Shown here piece by piece: positions 57,825-64,000 of a stretch of 64,000 bases of DNA. This stretch comes from Paenimyroides viscosum (lineage in GTDB: Bacteria; Bacteroidota; Bacteroidia; Flavobacteriales; Flavobacteriaceae). The position numbers and the translations under genes are program-made. The notes below the pieces were generated by a model, which was not told where the DNA came from, did no database searches, and saw nothing but the letters and a program-made list of their open reading frames with translations. The stretch lies in NCBI RefSeq assembly GCF_003858535.1, contig NZ_RQTJ01000009.1, positions 48,047 through 112,046 of the forward strand. The letters run 5' to 3'. Numbering within the stretch: the first letter of the stretch is position 1; each line of letters starts with the position of its first letter.

Positions 57825-59355
57825 GAATTCATTTTTATTAAAAAAATATTACCGTATTGTAGATAAAATCAATAACAATAAAACTTTTATTTTCTTAATA
57901 GGTATAGTTTCAATAATATATATTCTACCTATACTTTTAGCAAATACATATTATGTAGATGATTTAAACCGTACGGTTGAGGGTTATGATTGGGAGCATG
58001 ATGGTAGGTTTAGTAGCTCATTCATTATGCACTTATTGTCTTTTCAAAGTGAGATTGTTTATAGTTTATTTCCTTTTTCAAATATTTCAAGTGTATTAAT
58101 TTTATCACTTTCAGGTTTTATTTTATGTTATGCAATTGGTGTTCGTAATAAAACTCAGTTGTTTATAGGGAGTTTAATTTTAACAACTTGTCCGTTTATC
58201 CTAGAAATTTTAGTTTATAGATTTGATTGTATCCCTATTAGTTTATCATTTCTATGTGTTGTATTGCCTTTTTTGTTTTATAAAAACAAAAAAATATTTT
58301 TTATAACATCTTTATTAGGGGTGCTTTTAAGTTTAAGTTTTTATCAAACAACAGCCCTTTCTTATTGTATTGTATTATGTTTTTTTCTTATTAAAGATAT
58401 TTGGAATAATGAATTTAGAAATGTAATTATAAATGGTGGTTTGTCATTTATATCATTTATTTTAGGTTTTTTAAGTTATCAAACTTTAGTTAAAATTCTA
58501 AAGCTAGAATTGTTGAAAGACGATAGAGGAAGTTTTGTTTTTAAAGATGAAAATTTAAAACAGGTATTTAAAGATCGTTATGTGGGATTACAAGAACTTG
58601 TTGGTACATTAACTAATTCATCATATAGATATACCCTTTATTGTTTGCTTACTTTTTCGGCTATTGGGCTATTAATTTATTTGAAAACTAATGTTAAAAA
58701 ATATTTTAATAATATTTTAATATTTAAAGTAGTTGCTGTCTCGATTTTGTCTATGCTAATAATAATATTTGCTGCTGGTATAAATATGGTGGTTTATGAA
58801 CCACGATGGGTGCCAAGAGGAATGATTGGCTGGGGATTTGCTATATATGCTTTTTACTTTTTAATAATTATTAATAAAGAAACTTTTTTTAAGAACGTGC
58901 TTTTAGTGACAGCGTTTACACCAATGATTTATTATTCTTTTATTATTTCTTCTCAGCTAGGAATGTATTTAAAAAACCAAGATGAATTCTCAGACTTTAT
59001 TATAAATTTAGTATCTCCCAAGCTTGTAGATTATGAGCGTGTAAAGGTTACAGAGCATCAGCGTATAAAGTTAGTAATAAAAGGTACTATTAAAAGGGCT
59101 CACCGTAATAACACGGTAAACGACAAAACAATGCCTTTCATTAATAAATTAGCACCAGTTTATGAAAATAACGGCTGGGGTTGGGGAATTATAAGAATGA
59201 ATAAATTTAATAATATTGCAAGTGAATATATAGGAGGTGAAAAACGTGAGCAGATTCTCAAAAACATCGATGATTACCCAGTTATAGACAGAAATATTTA
59301 CTATACTTTACGATTAAAGAATGATATTGCTATTATAGATTTTGATAATGAATAG
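57817..59355 (+). CDS. GtrII-like membrane glucosyltransferase
   Basis: A 512-residue integral membrane protein with about nine or ten helices. The first periplasmic loop has 'YYVDDLNRTVEGYDWEHDGR', the segment with the paired acidic residues typical of the glucosyltransferase GtrII family, which moves glucose from a lipid carrier to an outer glycan. The final 100 residues are soluble. It overlaps the GtrB-like gene by eight bases. No GtrA-like flippase is present in the window. Codons are more AT-rich than those of the flanking genes, which hints at acquisition. The acceptor glycan (LPS, protein or capsule) is unknown. Confidence 0.78.
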   Translation: MFENSFLLKKYYRIVDKINNNKTFIFLIGIVSIIYILPILLANTYYVDDLNRTVEGYDWEHDGRFSSSFIMHLLSFQSEIVYSLFPFSNISSVLILSLSGFILCYAIGVRNKTQLFIGSLILTTCPFILEILVYRFDCIPISLSFLCVVLPFLFYKNKKIFFITSLLGVLLSLSFYQTTALSYCIVLCFFLIKDIWNNEFRNVIINGGLSFISFILGFLSYQTLVKILKLELLKDDRGSFVFKDENLKQVFKDRYVGLQELVGTLTNSSYRYTLYCLLTFSAIGLLIYLKTNVKKYFNNILIFKVVAVSILSMLIIIFAAGINMVVYEPRWVPRGMIGWGFAIYAFYFLIIINKETFFKNVLLVTAFTPMIYYSFIISSQLGMYLKNQDEFSDFIINLVSPKLVDYERVKVTEHQRIKLVIKGTIKRAHRNNTVNDKTMPFINKLAPVYENNGWGWGIIRMNKFNNIASEYIGGEKREQILKNIDDYPVIDRNIYYTLRLKNDIAIIDFDNE

Positions 59356-59364
59356 TTTTTTAAA

Positions 59365-60213
59365 TTAAAAGAACTTCTCTCTCATTTTTTTCCAACGGTA
59401 TTTTCTAATGAATTTAGCTTGTTGGGTTGACACCAATAACGGAGTTTGATTGCTTTTGGCTTTAAAAAATCCTTTTAAATAATCAATAAACAACAAAGGT
59501 TTTTGTTTGCGTAAAGCTAATTTTAAGCTGGCAATTGTAGTAATTAATAAACCATATCCCAAGGTGTAAAAGGCTTCGCCTTGTTTGTATCGCGCAGATT
59601 GATCGTACGTAGCACCAGTTGGTTTTAAGTGCTTTACCTTTAAATCTTCTAAAGTAACAATCTTCCAATTATAAAAACGGCACAACAATTCGTCAACCGT
59701 ATCCCAACCCATGGCAGGTTTCAATCCGCCAATTTCTAAAAAACAGGCTTTGCGATACGCCTTAAAAGCTCCGCGAATATGGTCTTTATTGGTTAAACTT
59801 TCTAAAACCCATTCGTTGTTTTTTTCGATATAAGCAAAACCGCCCACCATTCCAATTTTGGGGTCTTTATTAAATGTTTCAATGATTCGCTCAAAATAAT
59901 TATCGGGAAGAATCAAATCGGCATCTAATTTCACCATAATATCAAACGAATCGTCTAATGTTTCAAAACCTTTGTTAAAAGCCCGAATAACCTTGCTTCC
60001 GGGTAAATGTTTGTTTTCAGATGCGTTAAAAACCTGCGAAATATTCGCGTGTTTCTTTTCAAAATCGGCAATAATATCAGCAGTGCTATCGGTAGAATTA
60101 TCGTTTACCACCACAATTTTATCGGGTACAACGGTTTGCTGCACCAACGAATTCAATGTTTGGGCAATAAAAGCTTCTTCGTTATAAGTAGGTATTACAC
60201 AATAAACCTTCAT
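59365..60213 (-). CDS. Family 2 glycosyltransferase
   Basis: A 282-residue GT-A enzyme without membrane helix. Motifs: VIPTYNEEAFIAQTLNSL, IVVVNDNSTDSTADII, DIMVKLDADLILPDNYFERI (DxD) and the acceptor-side 'PAMGWDTVDELLCRFYNWKI'. The C-terminus is basic (RKYRWKKMREKFF) and may sit on the membrane surface. It follows the methyltransferase gene by one base and probably acts with it in making or finishing a surface glycan. Donor and acceptor unknown. Confidence 0.9.
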   Translation of the reverse strand: MKVYCVIPTYNEEAFIAQTLNSLVQQTVVPDKIVVVNDNSTDSTADIIADFEKKHANISQVFNASENKHLPGSKVIRAFNKGFETLDDSFDIMVKLDADLILPDNYFERIIETFNKDPKIGMVGGFAYIEKNNEWVLESLTNKDHIRGAFKAYRKACFLEIGGLKPAMGWDTVDELLCRFYNWKIVTLEDLKVKHLKPTGATYDQSARYKQGEAFYTLGYGLLITTIASLKLALRKQKPLLFIDYLKGFFKAKSNQTPLLVSTQQAKFIRKYRWKKMREKFF

Positions 60214-60214
60214 A

Positions 60215-60736
60215 CTATATTTTTTCTGCCAAAATCATATAATAACGCGGAGTAAACTTTCGCAACAATGGACGTATCCCGATTTTATTCACAGCATGCG
60301 CCCATTTTTTTCGAGCCGTGATTTTATAACCACATTTTTCAAGCAACCAATCCAACTGCCAGTCTTCAAACTCGTGATAATGTCTGTCCCAAACATCTGT
60401 TTTACTGCGATACGCCGGCGAAAACCACAAACGCAACGGAACCGAAATAATAATTTTCTTAGCCTTACAGTTTTTTAAAACGGTATATGGATTCAACAAA
60501 TGTTCAAAAATTTCAAAAGCAGTCAAAACATCATAATTTGTTTGTTGCAATGCTTCCTGGTTTTCATCTAAATCTTCTCCGGTGGTATTTTGTACGTTAA
60601 ATCCTTCCTCTTTCATCAATACAGATAGCGGATTTTCTACACCTAAATCTAAAATTTTTGCATCTTTAGAAAGGTTTTTCCTTAAAAAATCCATGGTAAT
60701 TTTAAAGCGTTCTTTCGGATAGGTTTTTTCGTACAT
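60215..60736 (-). CDS. SAM-dependent methyltransferase (class I)
   Basis: A 173-residue methyltransferase. The SAM-binding motif I appears as AKILDLGVENPLS (a degenerate G-x-G) and the second acidic strand as NTTGEDLDEN. 'DVLTAFEIFEHLLNPYTVL' and 'IIISVPLRLWFSPAYRS' are typical for methyltransferase-11/23-like proteins. The glycosyltransferase gene follows after one base, so a role in capping or modifying a glycan is likely. It is divergent from the flippase gene. The substrate is unknown. Confidence 0.82.
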   Translation of the reverse strand: MYEKTYPKERFKITMDFLRKNLSKDAKILDLGVENPLSVLMKEEGFNVQNTTGEDLDENQEALQQTNYDVLTAFEIFEHLLNPYTVLKNCKAKKIIISVPLRLWFSPAYRSKTDVWDRHYHEFEDWQLDWLLEKCGYKITARKKWAHAVNKIGIRPLLRKFTPRYYMILAEKI

Positions 60737-60811
60737 AATAGAAAATTGTAATTGGTAAAAGTAATTAAAATCAATTTAAAGATTAACGATTATATTTGTA
60801 AAAAATGTAGA

Positions 60812-62296
60812 ATGGATACCAAGTTTTCTAGTAAACAGGCTTTGTGGTTTACGCTGATAAATTATTTCGGCGTGCTAATTGGCACGGTGTCCACGCTATT
60901 CATCTACCCAAACGATAAAGATTTACTGGGTATTATTCGTTTTGTCGATGGTTTTGCACAGATTCTTTATCCAATTATGGTTTTGGGTGCATCAACTGCT
61001 TTATTAAATTTTCAACCCAAACTGAACGATTTATTACAGCGAAAATTATTTTCGTACAGTATGATTTCTGTTGTTTGGATGGTATTTTTCTGTGCCATTG
61101 GTGTATCGTTAGTGTACTTTATAGATGACTTTTTTTTTAGAGAGTTAAAAAACAAACAATATTTTATTTACGGTTTTTTTATAGCGATTTGCCTTGCGTA
61201 TATTGATGTTTTTAAACGACAAGCAACTAATTTACAGAAATTGGCAATACCCACTTTTTTCGAGAAAATTATCCCTAAAATTACATTACCACTCGTTTTT
61301 TTATTGATAATATACGGCTATGTTAGTGAAATAGTTGGTTTTTCATGGTATGTGGTATCGTTTGCAGTTATGTTGATCGCCATTGGTTTTTATCTTTTTA
61401 AATATTTTAAGCCGGTATATACTTTAAACTACAAAGATCTGTTTCAAGAAATCCCCAAAAAACAATACTATCAATACAGCCTGTACGCTTTTTCGGCAAG
61501 TTTAGGATCTTTTTTTGCGTTTAGAATTGATTCTATTATGATTCCGCAATTCCTATCAAATACAGCCAACGGAGATTTTAATATTGGGGTAAATTTGGCA
61601 AATGCCTTAATGATTCCGGCTGCCGGAGTGTTTGCCTTGTACAGTCCGTTAATTTCAGAAGCCCTAAAGAAAAACGATTTATCAGTACTAAAAATAAAGT
61701 ATGCCGATGTAGCCAAAAACCTCTTTTTTATAGGAATTATACTATATGGTTGCGTGCTTTTAGGTATGAAAGATTTTTTTGAGATCTTACCAACTGCCGA
61801 TAAGTTACTGCCTGTTTTACCCGTACTGTATATTTTAGGCGGAAATGTGGTGTTAAATATGGCAACCGGTTTTAATACCGAAATTATTGCCTATTCAAAA
61901 TTTTACCGATTTAATTTAATAGCAATCGTAATACTTGCTATTTTAAACGTCGGCTTAAATTATTACGTTTTAACGCAGACTACTTACGGAATCATCGGTG
62001 TAGCATGGGCATCGCTCTTCGCTATGCTGGTTTTCAATAGTACCAAACTTTGGTTTATTTACCGCAAATTTAATATGCTGCCTATAAATGCTAATTACAT
62101 AAAAACTATTGTAAGCAGTTTGGTTTTATTGGCAATTGCTTTTGCTTTGCCTTTAAACGTTTTCGGAATGTTCTCTTTTCTTGTCCGATGTACTTTCTTT
62201 GCCGGTACTTTTATGCTGTTAATTTACAAAACCGGCTGGGTACAAGAGTTTAATAACAATGTAGCAAAAATAATGAAGGTGGTTTTAAGAAAGTAA
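60812..62296 (+). CDS. Wzx-like polysaccharide flippase
   Basis: A 494-residue membrane protein with about 14 helices, of the MATE/MOP-type oligosaccharide flippase family. N-terminal 'SSKQALWFTLINYFGVLIGT' and 'FVDGFAQILYPIMVLGASTA' are typical of Bacteroidetes members. The start is ATG 60812 (MDTKFSSKQ); a TTG at 60752 would add 20 hydrophilic residues before the conserved N-terminus and reach back to the divergent gene. It should move lipid-linked glycans across the inner membrane. With the two glycosyltransferases, the Gtr pair and the methyltransferase it completes a glycan-synthesis group. Confidence 0.87.
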   Translation: MDTKFSSKQALWFTLINYFGVLIGTVSTLFIYPNDKDLLGIIRFVDGFAQILYPIMVLGASTALLNFQPKLNDLLQRKLFSYSMISVVWMVFFCAIGVSLVYFIDDFFFRELKNKQYFIYGFFIAICLAYIDVFKRQATNLQKLAIPTFFEKIIPKITLPLVFLLIIYGYVSEIVGFSWYVVSFAVMLIAIGFYLFKYFKPVYTLNYKDLFQEIPKKQYYQYSLYAFSASLGSFFAFRIDSIMIPQFLSNTANGDFNIGVNLANALMIPAAGVFALYSPLISEALKKNDLSVLKIKYADVAKNLFFIGIILYGCVLLGMKDFFEILPTADKLLPVLPVLYILGGNVVLNMATGFNTEIIAYSKFYRFNLIAIVILAILNVGLNYYVLTQTTYGIIGVAWASLFAMLVFNSTKLWFIYRKFNMLPINANYIKTIVSSLVLLAIAFALPLNVFGMFSFLVRCTFFAGTFMLLIYKTGWVQEFNNNVAKIMKVVLRK

Positions 62297-62355
62297 ATAA
62301 CTTTTATGCCATTACAATTCAAGAAAATTTTGTATGTTTATACAAACGGTAACAG

Positions 62356-62826
62356 ATGAAAAACTATTTGCAAACACCCATTTATAAAAAATCCGAAGAA
62401 ATTTTTGAAACACTAAAAGCAATTACTGATTTATTTCCAGAAGATGATCTTATTTTATCCGATTTAAAAGGGCAGTTGTTAGGCGATGCCATGCTCATTC
62501 AGGCTAAATTAACCGGCGCTTTTGGAGTAAAATTGTATGATATAAAAATGGAAAATGCGACTTTAATCCGTAAGGCGGCACGTGATTTAATGGTTTCGTA
62601 CCACACCCTGAAAATGCTCGGTTTTGAAGAGGTGGAATATTTCAAGATTATTCGTTTACAAATCGAAGAATTCCGACTGTTGTTTGTGGAATGGGTAGGC
62701 AGATTCAACCAAAAACACTTTATTACCGATTCGTGGAGCTTGTTCAACCCACCAGGCATTGCACATGATTACAAGCAACAAGACGAGGAGCTTGATTTTT
62801 TGGATGAGGAGGACACCGATTGTTAA
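62356..62826 (+). CDS. Helical hypothetical protein
   Basis: A 156-residue soluble protein made mostly of helices, with an acidic tail (EELDFLDEEDTDC). The segments 'GDAMLIQAKLTGAFGVKLYD', 'RKAARDLMVSYHTLKMLG' and 'IIRLQIEEFRLLFVEWVGRF' suggest a four-helix bundle, like the S23-type bundles inserted in rRNA genes of some bacteria, but the resemblance is general. It begins 59 bases after the flippase stop and may be co-transcribed. The Trp/Pro-rich part 'TDSWSLFNPPGIAHDYK' is distinctive. No function can be given. Confidence 0.7.
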   Translation: MKNYLQTPIYKKSEEIFETLKAITDLFPEDDLILSDLKGQLLGDAMLIQAKLTGAFGVKLYDIKMENATLIRKAARDLMVSYHTLKMLGFEEVEYFKIIRLQIEEFRLLFVEWVGRFNQKHFITDSWSLFNPPGIAHDYKQQDEELDFLDEEDTDC

Positions 62827-62894
62827 AACTAGGTGTATTTATATAGGCTTACTAAAATTCTAAATTTCGCATGTACCTAATGTGGTAGAAGTAT

Positions 62895-63869
62895 CTACTT
62901 TAAAAATTTTTTAAATTCTTTTTTCTTTAGGGTGAAACCTTGTGTTTTTAAAATTTTTCCTTCTGTAGACACAATCGCAAAGTAAGGCTGACTTTGATTA
63001 TTAAAACGCTCTTCTTGTATCTTGCTATAAAAAGCTCCGTAGGTTTTCATTAATTTTCCTGTTTTTTCATTTTTTGTAATAAATTCTTTAAAAACCTCTT
63101 TCTTATTATCAACAAATAATGTTACTGTAAAATAATTTGCTTCTAAGTACTCTTGTATATCACTGTCATATAAAAAAGCCTCCTCCATTTTTCGAGAATT
63201 AACATCCGCATAAGCGGTAAAATAAATCAGTAAAGGTTTACCCCAAATCTGTGCAGTTAAAAGCAACTCATCGTAATCAATTATTTCGGCATCAGTAAAA
63301 AAAGGAGTTTCTTCTACCATAGGTTCTTTGTTACTTATCATTGAATCAGCAAGCTTATTAAATTCATCCATCATGTCACCATAAGTTTCAAATTGATCTG
63401 GATTTTCTTTAATAACTTGATAAATGGCATTAACGGCACGTTCGTCCTTTACCAACGATAATAAAATTTGACTGTCTGCCTCCCAATTAGCAAGATTAAT
63501 TTTTTTATTGCGTAAGGTTATAAAATCATTATAAAACGTAACTGACTCTTTATATTCAGGCGTTGCTTTCATTTTTAATATTTCATCTAATAGCTTTTTA
63601 TAGATTACCATTTCAGAATCCTCATTTAACCAACCAATAACCAATGTTGCTAAAAAAGGTGGCTGTCCAAAAAAGACAATATCTGTTTCGTCTAATCCGC
63701 AAGCAGTAAGTTGGGAAAAGTTTGTAGCCAATTCAAGCTGCGTTTTTTCAAAATCACCATCATAAAAATTAATTTTCTGCGCTAATAGTTCTTTACAATT
63801 AGTTTGAGCATTTAGTGAGATGCTTAATAAAAGCAAGATTATTGCACTAAATAATAGTTTCATAAGCAT
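62895..63869 (-). CDS. Exported thioredoxin-fold protein without catalytic cysteines
   Basis: A 324-residue exported protein with signal peptide LLFSAIILLLLSISLNAQ. Residues 20-190 are a helical region of unknown type. The C-terminal 120 residues look like the thioredoxin-like domain found at the end of DsbD ('GKPLLIYFTAYADVNSRKME', 'YLEANYFTVTLFVDNKKE', 'QPYFAIVSTEGKILKTQGFT'). Where relatives have a C-x2-C motif in 'CVNCRKME' this protein reads DVNSRKME, so both catalytic Cys are replaced. The cis-Pro segment QPYFAIVS is kept. It therefore probably binds rather than oxidises. Either ATG at 63869 or at 63863 could start it. Confidence 0.78.
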   Translation of the reverse strand: MLMKLLFSAIILLLLSISLNAQTNCKELLAQKINFYDGDFEKTQLELATNFSQLTACGLDETDIVFFGQPPFLATLVIGWLNEDSEMVIYKKLLDEILKMKATPEYKESVTFYNDFITLRNKKINLANWEADSQILLSLVKDERAVNAIYQVIKENPDQFETYGDMMDEFNKLADSMISNKEPMVEETPFFTDAEIIDYDELLLTAQIWGKPLLIYFTAYADVNSRKMEEAFLYDSDIQEYLEANYFTVTLFVDNKKEVFKEFITKNEKTGKLMKTYGAFYSKIQEERFNNQSQPYFAIVSTEGKILKTQGFTLKKKEFKKFLK

Positions 63870-64000
63870 TTTTAAGTTGTAATTAAAACTTTCAAATATA
63901 AAATATTCACTAGCAGCATAGTATTTTAATTTACAATTTTAACCCGTAGTGCATTATAGAAAAAGTTGCTCAAAAGATTAAAAATCAGTATATTGTATTG

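Noticed and set aside
1..64000. tRNA, rRNA, transposase, integrase or phage genes
   Set aside because: I looked in the intergenic regions and at all gene products and found none.

Overview
The window reads as ordinary chromosome from a low-GC member of the Flavobacteriaceae (Flavobacterium/Myroides group). Several things point there: the short primary sigma factor without region 1.1, TonB receptors and outer-membrane barrels with carboxypeptidase-regulatory-like domains, two giant type IX secretion (T9SS) cargo proteins ending in a 'YPNP ... KIVKK' sorting tail, a TPP-riboswitch-controlled TonB receptor, TAnnTTTG-type -7 promoter elements with a TTTG/TTG -33 box, and almost no Shine-Dalgarno sequences. 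I see no tRNA, rRNA, insertion sequence, prophage or CRISPR array.

Layout. 1-760 holds the 5' part of a hypothetical gene cut by the window edge. 1041-17741 is mostly housekeeping: rpoD, an ECF sigma factor with a membrane partner, ahcY, a phosphopantetheinyl transferase, an ArfB-like release factor, a thiamin-responsive TonB receptor, greA, a HIT protein, an orphan histidine kinase, a flavin reductase, a DUF3127 protein with an SSB-like tail, aat, tag and a TonB-receptor-like barrel. 17809-21628 is an accessory cluster: three paralogous exported proteins, a cysteine-rich lipoprotein and a thioredoxin-fold protein. 21689-24504 carries rplM-rpsI and rpsB-tsf on the minus strand. 24930-35379 encodes two neighbouring T9SS adhesin-like giants. 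35584-41697 holds pdhA-pdhC, an M28 peptidase, an SDR, a SprT-like protein and manC.

41817-54233 is the most interesting part. It holds a TPR regulator with a C-terminal helix-turn-helix-like end. Next comes a five-gene signalling operon made of two paralogous proteins of unknown family (one cytoplasmic, one lipoprotein), a polytopic membrane protein, a histidine kinase and a NarL-type response regulator. A LuxR-type regulator with a degenerate receiver domain follows, and then a convergent curli (functional amyloid, type VIII secretion) operon: csgA-like, csgB-like, csgE, csgF, csgG and a beta-propeller lipoprotein. The curlin has about 37 units of 11 residues. CsgG carries an apparent extra C-terminal beta-barrel and CsgE an N-terminal extension. 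Upstream of csgA lie a good promoter and a cluster of palindromes that look like operators.

54683-64000 has a hypothetical gene, mlaF-mlaE, a GtrB/GtrII-like glycan-modification pair, a second glycosyltransferase, a methyltransferase, a Wzx-type flippase, a helical hypothetical protein and a thioredoxin-fold protein that has lost both catalytic cysteines.

The likely theme of the second half is building and decorating the cell surface (curli, T9SS adhesins, glycan synthesis) under local two-component and LuxR-type control. All functional assignments come from reading motifs; no database search was possible.
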